Shown here: positions 44,208-54,712 of the stretch, piece by piece
Position numbering within the stretch: position 1 is the first letter of the stretch
How the letters are laid out: each line of letters begins with the position of its first letter
NCBI GenBank assembly: GCA_009884515.1
Contig: RHHX01000001.1
Span: forward strand, 310,001-374,000
Origin: Candidatus Mycoplasma liparidae
GTDB lineage: Bacteria; Bacillota_I; Bacilli_A; Mycoplasmatales; Mycoplasmoidaceae
DNA: 64,000 nucleotides
Direction of reading: 5' to 3'
Program-made: the position numbers and the translations under genes
Notes under the pieces: model-generated
Told to the model about the DNA's origin: nothing
The model's database searches: none
Seen by the model: the letters and a program-made list of their open reading frames with translations, nothing else

Positions 44208-44337
44208 TGTTCTAATAACAAATAATGATTTAGCTAAAAAAACAATAAATTGAAAAGCAGCATCTGATCTTGATTCAATGATCATTAGTGATTATGAATT
44301 TAGAAAAACAAGGGAGAAATAAAATGGAAGATAAAAA
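44208..44337 (+). repeat. galE: Target duplication flanking R-M cassette, right copy
   Basis: Repeats 42119-42248. It holds the last 38 codons of galE (one change of KG to KA and nearby bases), the galE stop, the ribosome site GGGAG and the start of the next gene, restoring that gene's expression signals. Confidence 0.88.
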
Positions 44338-44563
44338 AACAATAAAAATTGAAGTTGATGAAATTCATGATGGATATGAAAAAGGACTAATTAATCCAAC
44401 AACAATGATTGATTTTGATTTTGAAAATAAAAATATTGATTGATCTGATAAAGTTTTAACTTTATCTAAACAAGAAATAGAATTTGTTCTTGATACAAAT
44501 ACAGTTGCTGATGAAAAAGATCTTAAAATTCTAATTGATGCATTAAACAATAAAAATGATTAG
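44324..44563 (+). CDS. Small acidic protein of unknown function
   Basis: The 79-residue protein (MEDKKTIKIEVDEIHDGYEK) is very acidic and has no membrane helix. Its ribosome site GGGAG lies in the duplicated galE end. It overlaps the dnaE start by 8 bases, so it is translated with the polymerase gene. I do not recognise the family; the position suggests that galE, this gene and dnaE formed one unit before the R-M cassette arrived. Confidence 0.7.
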
Positions 44564-47441
44564 TAGTATTAATGTTTTTTCTCATTACAGTTTATTAGAA
44601 TCAACATTAAGTATTGATGATATTATTAATTTTTCAATTAACAATAAATTAACATATGCTATCTTAACAGATAAGAACTTTTTTGGTGTTAATGAATTTT
44701 ATGATAAATGTCAAAAAAATAACCTTAAACCAATAATTGGGTTAAATATTGATTATGAAAATAATAACCTAATTTTAATAGCTAAAAATTACGAATCTTA
44801 TTTGAAATTATTTAAAATTTCTTCAATGTTAAGTTATGATAAAAAATTTGATTTAAATGAATATTTAGATGATTTTTTTATTATTAAACTTTCTGGAGAT
44901 ATCAATTTTAATTCTGATAATTTCTATACTGATAAAAATTTAAATATTTTTACAAGTAAATATTTAAATCGAGAAGATTATCAATTATACAGAACAATAA
45001 CAGCTATTAAAAATAATGAAAAAATAACTGAACTTGATTTAAACATTGAAAATACTAAAAACTTTGATTTTTTAGATATCAAAAATATTATTGATGAAAA
45101 CTTTGATCATATTATTAAAAATACTAATTTAGTAATTAAACAAAATAAAGAAATTCATTTTCCTAAATATCCTAATCCTGATAATACTGATTCAGATACT
45201 TATTTAAAAAAAATAGTAATGATTGGATTAATTAAAAAATTAAATTTAAAAGATATTAATGATTTATCTCAAGAGTATTTAAATAGAATTAATTATGAAT
45301 TAGATACAATTAAAACAATTAAATTTGCTGATTATTTTTTAGTTGTTAATGATTTTACTGAATATGCTAGTAAAAACAATATTTTATTAGGACCAGGAAG
45401 AGGTTCAAGTGCTAGTTCACTTGTTTCTTTTTCTTTGGATATAACAAGAATAGATCCAATTCCTAACAATTTATTTTTTGAAAGATTTTTAAACTTAGAA
45501 AGAAAAAATCTTCCTGATATTGATATTGATGTAGCTGATAATAAAAGAGCTCAATTAATTAAATATATTTTTGATAAATATGGAGTTGAAAATTGTTCTT
45601 ATATTATTAACTTTCAAAGAATAAAATCAAAAATGGCTATTAGAGATGTTGGTAGAGTTTTAGATATCAATTTATCAATAATTGATCGAATATCTAAAAA
45701 CATTCCATTAGATAAATTACTTAGTGATTTGATTGTAAAAAATAAGACTTTTATTAAGGATTATCAAGAATATCCATTACTTTTTAATTTAGCAATAAAA
45801 TTAGTTGATAAACCAAGACAATTTTCAACCCATCCTGCGGGAATTATTATTGCTGATAAAAAAATAGATAACTATGTTCCAATTATTAAAGGAATTGATG
45901 ATTTTCCTTTATCACAATTTTCAATGAATTATCTTGAAGATAATGGCTTAATTAAAATTGATATTCTTGGATTAAAAAACTTAACAATCATTAATGATAT
46001 TATTACTAATGTTAATGCAAAAAATACTAAAAAAATTGATTTAAAAACATTTGATCTTACTGATAAAAAAATATTTGAAGAATTAAGAAAAGGCAATACT
46101 AAAGGTGTTTTTCAATTAGAATCTCCCGGTATGAATCAAGTTTTAATGAAATTAAAACCAACTAACATAGAAGAAATATCATTAGTTATAGCTCTATATC
46201 GACCAGGACCAATGAATATCATTAATGATCTTATTGATGTTAAAAATAATAAGAAACCAAAGTTCTTTATGAATAAAGCTACAGAAGCTATTCTTGACTA
46301 TACTTATGGTTATTGTGTATATCAAGAACAAGTTATTCAATTAGTTAAAACTGTAGCTAATTTTTCAAATTCAGAATCTGATAGTTTTAGAAGAGCTATT
46401 TCTAAAAAAGATGAAAGTATTATTAATAACTTAAAAGATAAATTTATTAAATCATCAATTAATAATAACTACACTGATAAAGAAGCTAATGAAGTGTTTA
46501 ACTTTATTGCTGAATTTGCTAACTATGGGTTTAACCATTCTCACTCGTTATCATATGCCCTTATTTCATATTGAGTAATATATTTAAAAATTCATTACCC
46601 ATTAGAGTTCTTTTCAGTATTATTAGCAAATAGTGATAATGATGAATCTAAAATTATAAAATACGTTAATGATGCAAAATCATACAACATTAGTATTAAA
46701 AATATTTCTATTAATGACTCTGGATTGTCTTATTCATTAAAGAATAATGCTATTTATTTAGGTTTTAGTTCTATAAAAGGTTTTGGTTATGAAATATCGA
46801 AGAAAATAGTTAATATAAGAAGTTTGAAAGAAAATAATGTCTTTATTTCTTTTGAAGATGCTATTTCTTCGTTGTATGCAAATAAAATAAGTCAAAAATC
46901 AATTGAAATATTAATTAGAATTGGCGCTTTTGAAAATTTTAATGTTAATGAAAATTTTCTATTAATTAATTTTAAAGAAATCGTTGATAAATACGGAATT
47001 ATTAATCAAAAAACAAAACTACCTTTATTTGATATTGTTTATCAAGAAGAATATTTAGAAATGCCTATTATTGAAAAAGAACAATATCAAATGAAATATT
47101 TATCAATGTCCTTTATAAAATCTAATTTAGAAAACTTTTTTGATGAAATCAAGAAACAAAATAATAAATTATTTTCAATAAGTGATAATGAAAATAAAAC
47201 ATTTCAAAATTATATCGCTTTAGTTAAAGTTGAAAAAGTAAAAAAACTAATAACTAAATTCAATAAAGAAATGGCTTTTTTTACTCTTAGTGATGTTTCA
47301 GGAACTCATAATTTATCATGTTTTGATTCAAGGGTAATTGATAAACTTGAAATCGGTTTAACTTATTTAATTGATATTAAAAATAGTGATCGAGGAGCTA
47401 GTATTAGAAATATGATTGTGGAGATTAAAACTGATGAATAA
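44556..47441 (+). CDS. dnaE: DNA polymerase III alpha subunit
   Basis: The 961-residue replicative polymerase has a PHP-like N-terminus (FSHYSLLESTLSIDD). The polymerase core has GPGRGSSASSLVSF near residue 280 and the catalytic aspartates in LPDIDIDVAD near residue 320. FSTHPAGIII, IALYRPGPM, the thumb/finger segments and NYGFNHSHSLSYALISYW follow, with a short C-terminal OB-like part. Length fits Mollicutes DnaE. Many TGA codons encode Trp. It overlaps the small gene upstream. No Gram-positive PolC is seen in the window. Confidence 0.95.
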
Positions 47442-48112
47442 TATTATGCCTTAATAAGAATTTAAATTTCTTTATATTGATTAATATCAATAATTTAATA
47501 TGCAATTTAGGGAATCAATTATATGAGTATTTATAGATTTATTAATCTTCTATGAATATTATTAAATATTTTTAGAATAAATTATTTCCCCGTTTTTATC
47601 TTTTATTACTAAATATTTTTCTTTACTCATATTTTCCATTATCTTTTTATTGTATTATTATAAATATATTTAAGTAATAAATTTTTATTCCTTCTACATC
47701 TTTAAAAGTTAATTTTAATCTTTTAGAAATATCTATTTTCATTTTAATTATTATGTAAAGATGTTCTATATTCTTTATATATTTTTATTTTTCTGAAAAT
47801 ATTTTATTACTACCACTTGAATTATTTACTTCTTGAGATAATGAATTAATACTTAAACAGAATACATTTCTATTTTAATTATTCATTATACTTTTTTAAG
47901 TATCATTAAATATAAGAGAACCATTTATTATTATTTAAGTTCCACCAAATTTTTCTTTTCATAAATTAAAAACTTTAAAATATCTTCATAAAATTAGGTG
48001 TTTCACAACCAGTATTATCAATTGCTTTTTCATGATTAATTATTTTATGTCTAAAATAAAATTTTCATCTTGTATTTCAATTTTCAAATATATATTCAAG
48101 TATAATTATTAT
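47442..48112 (-). pseudogene. Region with decayed minus-strand gene
   Basis: Between dnaE and the DprA-like gene the minus strand shows short, clearly coding-like pieces (NHEKAIDNTGCETPNF, CLSINSLSQEVNNSSG, MKIDISKRLKLTFKDVEG, MENMSKEKYLVIKDKNGE) separated by stops and shifts. The family is not recognised; a lost restriction or toxin gene is possible. No RNA gene is seen. Confidence 0.35.
48101..48106 (+). promoter_or_regulatory. Probable -10 box of the DprA-like gene
   Basis: A perfect TATAAT ends 6 bases before the ATG at 48113, and no ribosome site is present. Transcription would start at about the ATG, giving a leaderless mRNA. Confidence 0.55.
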
Positions 48113-48982
48113 ATGGGAATTAATAGAAATGAAATTATTGCAAAATATTATGCTTTATTTTCTTTAGAAAAAAATAAAAACAGTGAGTTGACTTTTTACA
48201 AATTTAATAAAAGCATTGATAGCAATTCTTTTATTAAATTTGTTGAATCAAAAGAATTAAAAATTTTGGGCAATATACCTTTATTTTCAACAAAAATTCA
48301 AGATGATTTTGATATTAAAAAAAATAATATTTTAAATTTTTTAGATCAAAATAATATAAAAAGTATAATTAAAGACGATTTTCATTTTTTTGAATGTTTT
48401 GAACAAATTAAAAAATCTAATTTTTTTTTCTATGAAGGGGATATTGATATATTAAAAAATAATATTGAAAAATTTGTTGCAGTTATAGGTTCTAGAAAAA
48501 CAGGAAAAGATTCAATTAAATGAATTGAAAAAAATGTTCCAAAGGATAAAATAATAGTTTCAGGACTAGCAAAAGGCGCTGATACATATGCTCATTTAAC
48601 AGCAATTAAAAATAAACAAAAAATCATAGTTTTTCCAGGTTCAGATATTAGAAAAAAAATAGATTTACCTAGAAAAAAAATTATTAATTATGCAAAAGAA
48701 AATGGCGTAATTTTATATAATTTTCCACCTTTTGAAGAAAATAATTATCAAGTTTCTTATTTCTTGGAAAGAAATAGATGAATGGCTCAATTATCATCAG
48801 AAACATTTATTACTTATTTTAAAGGAAAATCAGGTACTTTAAGTCAAATGTATGAAGTATCAAAAAAAGATAAATATAATAAAATTTACATCCCAAGCAA
48901 AGTATATGAAGATAATTTAGAATATTTAAAAAGTAATATTTGGTCTAATAAAATTATTTCATATCTAGAAAAATTGGATTAA
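48113..48982 (+). CDS. DprA/Smf-like Rossmann-fold protein
   Basis: The 289-residue protein has a lysine-rich N-terminus of about 120 residues and then the DprA core: VAVIGSRKTGKDS near residue 123, VSGLAKGADTYAHLTA near residue 148, IVFPGSDI, and ERNRWMAQLSSETFI. The SGxAxGxD motif defines the fold. DprA proper loads RecA on incoming DNA in transformation; the family belongs to the wider SLOG/LOG nucleotide-binding group. The next gene, 3 bases later, is a phosphoribosyltransferase. That pairing, outside a competence context, suggests a conflict or nucleotide-signal role. The start at 48113 fits the core promoter; the frame is open upstream to 48032. Confidence 0.75.
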
Positions 48983-48985
48983 ATA

Positions 48986-49591
48986 ATGGAAATAAACATA
49001 GAAATTTGCATGTTCTATCATTATGAACCTTCTTCAAAAGAAGAAATTCCAAATAATTTTTTAAAGATTATAAAAGATAATTCAGGGGAGCAAAATGAAA
49101 AAATAAAAAGACATTTTAGAGATTTATATGATGACTTTTGTTCTCGAATAAAAAAAATAATAGATTTAAATAATAAAAAAAATATTCTAGTTATTTTTCC
49201 TCCTACAAAAATAGGAAAAATAAATAGAATGCTTTCTTGGAAAAATGATTTAATTAAGATTTTGCCAAACATAATTTTTATTGAAATAGAAGCACCAGAA
49301 TATGAAAAAAAAGATTTGCCTGAAATTACTTATGATAAATTAGGAATTTCTACTTTTAATAATGAAATAGACGAAGATAAAAAAAGTGTATTAATTTTTA
49401 TTGACGATATTTATACAAAAGGTGAAACTGCTATTTTTTGTATTAAAAATACTTGCAAAAAATTTGATTTTAAAGAACCTGATATCAATATAATTTGTAT
49501 GGCAAAAAAGAAAAATAAAGATAATACGTTTTATATAAAGGATGCTGAAGACTTTAAAATAAATAAAAAATTAAATCCAATTTATAGTTAA
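48986..49591 (+). CDS. Phosphoribosyltransferase-like protein
   Basis: The 201-residue protein has the PRTase PRPP loop VLIFIDDIYTKGETA near residue 136, two acidic residues after hydrophobic ones followed by TxG-ET, preceded by a ComF-like region (NILVIFPPTKIGKINR). It lacks the zinc ribbon of ComF. PRTases transfer ribose phosphate from PRPP. Its start is 3 bases after the DprA-like stop, so the two are co-translated. Confidence 0.72.
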   Translation: MEINIEICMFYHYEPSSKEEIPNNFLKIIKDNSGEQNEKIKRHFRDLYDDFCSRIKKIIDLNNKKNILVIFPPTKIGKINRMLSWKNDLIKILPNIIFIEIEAPEYEKKDLPEITYDKLGISTFNNEIDEDKKSVLIFIDDIYTKGETAIFCIKNTCKKFDFKEPDINIICMAKKKNKDNTFYIKDAEDFKINKKLNPIYS

Positions 49592-49894
49592 TAATTATTT
49601 ATCAAAATTTATTACACTATTACAACTAATATTTATTACTTATGAATTTTCTATATTATCTTTCTAATGCTTTTTATAACCATAATATATTGTTTCATTA
49701 CAAATTTCAATAATCGAAGCAAATCAACATAAAAATCTAATTTATCATAATTACAATTTTCAAATTTTACTAAAAACATCACTTTTTATTAATTACTCAT
49801 TTTAGTTATTAATAAATATCTAAAATTATTTATTTAGTGTGCAATTTTATATAAACAGGTTATATAAATAATAAGATATTTTAATAATGTTATT
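49592..49894. other. Intergenic stretch with minus-strand remnant
   Basis: The minus strand shows a short coding-like piece (VKFENCNYDKLDFYVD) without start, ending in frameshifts. Otherwise no feature is seen. Confidence 0.3.
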
Positions 49895-50580
49895 ATGATT
49901 GAAGATGACAAAAAAAGATATCAATATAATTATGAAATAGTCGGAACAAGTGAATGAGATGTTGATGCTTTCATTTTTATGCAGCAATTCATTATGTTAA
50001 TTTTGAAAAAAATCAAAACTATTAGTGAAGACAAAATGAATGAGTATTTTTCAAAATTTCATCATTCCTTTTCAGGTAAGGAGTTAATTGATATAAAAAG
50101 AATAATTCAAATGGAATATGAAAGAAAATTAAAATATTATAAGGCTCATAAAATATCTAAAAATACAGGTTCTATTGCAGCTATAGATGGAAAACAACTA
50201 CATGAAACAATAGGGGATATTTGATTCGATTACTTATTCTTTCCCTTGCCAAAGATTTATCTGTTGCAGGTTTATTTCATGGTTTTAATCAAGGAATGAG
50301 AAAAGGCGAAGGAACTCGTTCTAGTTTACTTTAAGAAATAGGAAGAATTTTAGAGGAATTAGGAAATATCAAAAAACTACCTAAATTTTTATTATTAGAA
50401 AATGTTTTCTAATATGTTAAGTTCCCGTCATATAAATGATTATATAATTTGAAAAAAAGAACTATATGAAATGAGTTCTAAAACTAAAACATATATTCTT
50501 AATGCAAAAGATTATGGAATTCCTCAAAATAGAAAAAGAGTTTATGCTATTTCAGTTTTAGGAGATTTTGAAGTTGATTA
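49895..50580 (+). pseudogene. Broken M.SssI-like C5-cytosine methyltransferase
   Basis: The 5' part (GSIAAIDGKQLHETIGDI) and, after frameshifts near 50225 and 50245, the catalytic motif YSFPCQDLS followed by GMRKGEGTRSSLL, EIGRILEEL, PKFLLLENV and NAKDYGIPQNRKRVYAIS closely resemble M.SssI, the CpG methylase of Spiroplasma. A TAA replaces the expected Trp after SSLL, and the gene is cut at about 50580, losing the target-recognition domain and the last motifs. No partner endonuclease is intact nearby. Confidence 0.85.
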
Positions 50581-50611
50581 AAATTTTGAAATTATTAGAT
50601 ATAAAAATTAT

Positions 50612-51511
50612 TTATATATTTGAATGTTCTTTTTCAATTTTATTTTTTTCTTCTTCAGAAAAAATAATGAAAGTTTTAGTTCAACCATCTACATATAAAG
50701 TAAAATATTCCTGCATATTAAAACTAAATTCTTCTCAGATCCATTCCTTATTAATGTTATTTTTCAAGTTTTTTAGAATAAAACTTATATCAATTTTTTT
50801 CTCATTTTTTATAATCTTTTTTCTTTGATCTAAATTCTTAATCAGCTCATTAAAATGTGGTATATCAATTTCGTCTATACCTTTTTGTTTAGGAAGATTT
50901 CTTACACTACCTTCATTATTCTCTATAATATTTACTTGTATATTTAATAAATTTTCTATATTATTAATTATAAAATTACTATTTTCCTTGTCATGTTTAA
51001 TTTTATTAGCTATATTACGAATTTTTTTAATATCTTTATATATTTGAGAATTAAATAATAATTGAAATTTTTCCTTTATTATATTTTCTATTTCAAAATA
51101 TTCAATCCCTTTTCTATCACTCAATAATCCACATAATTTTAATATTTTTTTAATATTTCTCTCTCATTCTATTGAAAAATTTAATATAAAAAGTGAATAA
51201 ACTTTTAATAATGTATCATTATATTTCTCGTTATTTATTTTTTCTAATTCGATAATTTTTCTATTTTTCTCTAATTCAATTTCTTCCTTTGAACTATTAG
51301 TACTTATTTTTAGACTAGGACCAGAATATACACCTAATTTTATTTGCTCTATAAATTTTAAATTTGCAATTACTTCTTTACTAAATTTATTACTAAAATA
51401 TAAATATAAAGAATTTTCAATTGTTTCTAATTCGAAATAATCAAATCAAATACTTGTTATATCAAAATTTTTTCTTTGCATAATGCTATCATTTTTAAAT
51501 TTATTAGACAT
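50612..51511 (-). CDS. HEPN-like protein, intact member of island family
   Basis: The 299-residue protein is the only unbroken member of a family with three decayed copies (19.3, 29.4 and 36.9 kb). The first half is helical and charged, with FNSIEWERN-like FSIEWERNIKKILKLCG. The middle has R165-N-I-A-N169-K-I-K-H173, a conserved R-x3-N-x3-H motif like those of HEPN nucleases. A NNEGSVRNL segment and LDQRKK follow, and the end is aromatic (WIWEEFSFNMQEYFTLYVDGW). Three paralogues lie convergent to DUF262 genes; this one faces a broken methylase. HEPN assignment rests on the motif alone. An in-frame ATG at 51526 is an alternative start. Confidence 0.65.
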
Positions 51512-51526
51512 ATAAAATTTCTCCAT

Positions 51527-51850
51527 ATTAATTAATATTATATATAATAAATAAAATTTATTATTTTCTTTATTTGATAAATACAATATAATAAACTTTA
51601 TTGATTTAAATTATCATTTTTTAAAAAAAGTGATGAGGAATATAAAGCTTTAATAGAAATCAAATTTTCACTGCCTTTACAACTATTTGCTGAGAATAAT
51701 TATCCATAAAGTATTTTTCTAAGATTTCTTTAAATATTATAATCATTAAAAAAATAAAGTTTTTATTATACCTTATATGTGTCAAAAAAAGCAAAGCAAG
51801 AATACCAATGAAGCGCTAAAATAAATATTTTTTTAAAAAGGAATATAAAT
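51527..51850. other. Intergenic stretch before polA exonuclease
   Basis: Contains a short coding-like scrap on the plus strand (KSDEEYKALIEIKFSLPLQLF) without start. One DnaA-box-like TTATCCATA lies at 51700-51708. A ribosome site (AAAAAGGA) lies just before polA. A single box does not define an origin. Confidence 0.4.
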
Positions 51851-52717
51851 ATGAGTAAATGTATTATTATTGATGGGAACTCATTATTCTATCGAGCTTA
51901 TTTTGCTACTAAAAATAACTATGACTATGCTATTAGTAATCAAGTAGTTCCTAATAACGGCATCGTTACTTTTTATCGAATGTTTAAAAAATTATTTGAT
52001 AGAGAAGTATATAGTTATGCATTAATAGCATTTGATCATGGAGAAAAAACATTCAGACATGAAACTGATCCTAATTATAAAAGTAATAGAAAAACTACAC
52101 CTGATGATTTAATTAAACAAATGTTAGCATCTAAAGATATCTTGGATGCTATTGGCTTTAAAACATTATCAAAAGAAAACTTTGAAGCTGATGATTTAAT
52201 TGGTTCTTGTGCTAAATTATTTAATGATAATAATATTAATGTTGAAATTTTTAGTTCAGATAAAGATATGCTTCAACTTGTTAATGAAAAAACTAATGTT
52301 AATTTATTAAAAAAAGGTGTGAGTGATATTTTACAATATAATGCTACTAATTTTCAACACCAATTTTTTAATTTAAAACCAAATCAAATAGTTGATTTTA
52401 AGGGATTAGTTGGTGATTCTTCAGATTCTTTAAAGGGAGTTATTGGAATTGGTGAAAAAACAGGTGTTAAATTATTAAATCAATATCAAAATATTGATAA
52501 CATCTATTCTCAAATAGATACTTTAGATACTACTTTAAGTATTAAGAACAAATTATTAAATGGTAAAGATGAAGCTTATAGATGTCGTGAAATGTCTAGA
52601 ATAGTACTTGATTTATTTAAAAATGAAAATATTACTTCTTTTAGAATTAAAGAAGAAGACTTTAAACCAATTATTGATTTAATTGAAGAATATCGAATCC
52701 ATTACTTATTTAATTAA
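51851..52717 (+). CDS. 5'-3' exonuclease (PolA-type exonuclease domain)
   Basis: The 288-residue protein corresponds to the N-terminal exonuclease domain of DNA polymerase I, found alone in many Mollicutes. Motifs: IIDGNSLFYRAY, the metal ligands in FEADDLIGS and SSDKDMLQLV, and the helix-hairpin-helix GDSSDSLKGVIGIGEKTG. It removes RNA primers and repairs flaps, and no polymerase part is attached. Its stop overlaps the convergent dnaA stop by 12 bases. Confidence 0.93.
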   Translation: MSKCIIIDGNSLFYRAYFATKNNYDYAISNQVVPNNGIVTFYRMFKKLFDREVYSYALIAFDHGEKTFRHETDPNYKSNRKTTPDDLIKQMLASKDILDAIGFKTLSKENFEADDLIGSCAKLFNDNNINVEIFSSDKDMLQLVNEKTNVNLLKKGVSDILQYNATNFQHQFFNLKPNQIVDFKGLVGDSSDSLKGVIGIGEKTGVKLLNQYQNIDNIYSQIDTLDTTLSIKNKLLNGKDEAYRCREMSRIVLDLFKNENITSFRIKEEDFKPIIDLIEEYRIHYLFN

Positions 52718-54073
52718 ATTACTAATGTATTTTTTTAATCCTTCATCTTTTTGAATTAAAGTAATAATTCTTTTAATTGCAGACATAACTGATGAATGAT
52801 CCCTATTATTAAAATATTTACCAATTTCTCCATAACTCATTTGGAATTTTTCTCTTAAAACATACATACAAATATGTCTAACAATAGTAACTTCTTTTAA
52901 TCGAGAAGCTGATTTGATAATACTTGATTTAGCATTATATTTTTTGCAAATTATTTCAATTATTAAATCAGGATTAATATTGTAATGTTTTTGTTTATTA
53001 CCAAAGGTAACAAATTCTTCATCAAGAAATTTTTGAATAAAATTAACATCAATAATTTCATCTGCTTTTAAATATTGGATAGCATAAAAATTAATTCTGT
53101 TAATAATTCCGATTAATTTTCTTAAATCATTATCAAAATGTTTAATGATCATTAAAACAGCATCTTCAGTATATTCAAAAGCGTCACCATTTTCATTAAT
53201 TTTAACTAAAGCAATTTTTTTTAATGATTCCATTTCAGGAACATTTATTTTTAGAACTAAACCAGAAGAAAAACGACTAATCATTCTTTCTTCAAAACCT
53301 TCAAGACTTTCAATTGGTTTATCAAGAGTCATTACAATTTGCTTGTTATTTTTAATCATTGAATTAAAAATATTGAAAAATACTTCACAAGTTTTAATTT
53401 TGTCTGATAAATATTGAATATCATCCATTAATAATAAATCATAACTAGTATATTTATTTTTTAAACTTTCAACAAAACTACTACCTTTACTAATGGCCCT
53501 AAAAACTTCACTAATAAAATTTTCCGTTGGAAGATAAATTATTTTTTTATCTTTAAAATTTTTATAAAAATAATTTCCTAAAGCAATAATTAAATGGGTT
53601 TTACCTAAACCAGTTGATCCATAAATAACTAAAGGGTTATATAAATTACCTAATGTACCCTTAGTAAAACTAGCAACAGCAGTATATGATTGTTTATTAA
53701 ATTCACCAACAATAAAATTATTAAAATTATAATTTTCGATTAAATTAGTATCTTCATAATTATTATTTTCATTAAAGATATTATCAATTTTGTTATTTTT
53801 AATGGTTGTATTTTCATTTTCTAAAAGAAAATTAATTTGAAAATTACTATTCATTTTTCTAGCTATAATCGTATTAATTATTTCTCGATAGTCATTTGTT
53901 AAAATAGATTTAGCAAAAACAGAAGCAACAACAACATAAATATCCTGTTCTTTAATTCTAGAAATTTTTGAAGTCATAATACAATCATTATAAATTTGTT
54001 GATTTTCTTCGAAATATTGTTGAAGTTCTTTAATAACTTCGTCTCATAATTTTGTTAAATTTTTTCTATTCAT
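52706..54073 (-). CDS. dnaA: Chromosomal replication initiator protein DnaA
   Basis: The 455-residue initiator has an N-terminal DnaB-interaction domain starting MNRKNLTKLWDEVIKEL. The AAA+ core has GSTGLGKTH and LLLMDDIQYLSDK, plus a sensor region (ERMISRFSSG). The C-terminal DNA-binding domain has the signature NNRDHSSVMSAIKRI. I start it at 54073, 32 codons before a nearer ATG, because only this start gives the complete N-terminal domain; a TGA codon lies inside it and reads as Trp. It is divergent from rpmH, 132 bases apart, a normal origin-proximal arrangement. Confidence 0.96.
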
Positions 54074-54205
54074 CGTATATTAATTTTATCAAAAATTAGT
54101 TTCAAATTTTTTTTTGATGTTTAATTTTTTAAGATGACTTAAAAATGTGTTAATATAACAATATATTTTTTATATTTATAAATTTTTTTTTAGTAGGTGA
54201 TATAT
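54074..54205. promoter_or_regulatory. dnaA-rpmH divergent promoter region
   Basis: Very AT-rich, with long T runs. It must hold promoters for dnaA (left) and the rpmH unit (right). I could not find a set of DnaA boxes here, so an origin is possible but not shown. Confidence 0.5.
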
Positions 54206-54352
54206 ATGAAAAGAACATACCAACCGAATAATAGAAAAAGAAAAAAAATCCACGGATTTAGACAAAAAATGAGCACAGCTGGTGGAAGAAATCAACTTGC
54301 ACGTAGAAGACTTAAAGGAAGAAAAAAACTAACTGTTTCTGATCCTCAATAA
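54206..54352 (+). CDS. rpmH: 50S ribosomal protein L34
   Basis: The 48-residue protein MKRTYQPNNRKRKKIHGFR carries the L34 signature and the basic GGRNQLARRRLKGRK end. A GTAGGTGA ribosome site precedes it. It is the first gene of the rpmH-rnpA-yidC-rsmA unit. Confidence 0.98.
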   Translation: MKRTYQPNNRKRKKIHGFRQKMSTAGGRNQLARRRLKGRKKLTVSDPQ

Positions 54353-54358
54353 TTTTTT

Positions 54359-54712
54359 ATGAAAAAAGAATTTAGAGTACTAAAAAATTCAGATTTTCAA
54401 AAAATAATTAAGAATAACCAAAAATTCCATTCTAAAAATTTTGTTATATATTATCAGAAGAGTTTGACTACTTCACATAGGATAGGAATTACTATTTCTA
54501 AAAAGGTAAGTAAGAAAGCTGTTGATAGAAATTTATTAAAGAGAAGAATCAATCATATTTTATGTAATTACGATAATTTTTTATTATTATTAGATTATAT
54601 TTTAATAGCAAAATCAGCAGCAAGTACTCTTGATTATAGTTCTATTGAAGAAGAAATAATATTTCTCTTAAAAAAAGTATATAGAAAGAATCAGACGGAT
54701 AAAAATGTTTAA
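54359..54712 (+). CDS. rnpA: Ribonuclease P protein component
   Basis: The 117-residue protein of RNase P has the RNR-type motif AVDRNLLKRRIN near residue 55 and the start EFRVLKNSDFQKI. It helps the RNA subunit mature the 5' ends of tRNAs. It overlaps yidC by 8 bases. Confidence 0.95.
   Translation: MKKEFRVLKNSDFQKIIKNNQKFHSKNFVIYYQKSLTTSHRIGITISKKVSKKAVDRNLLKRRINHILCNYDNFLLLLDYILIAKSAASTLDYSSIEEEIIFLLKKVYRKNQTDKNV

Noticed and set aside
51700..51708. DnaA-box-like TTATCCATA near polA and dnaA
   Set aside because: One mismatched box does not support an origin.
53145..53417. Plus-strand open frame opposite dnaA
   Set aside because: Antisense shadow of dnaA without ribosome site or family likeness; the same holds for minus-strand frames inside 7269-8066, 11317-11514 and 49021-49272.
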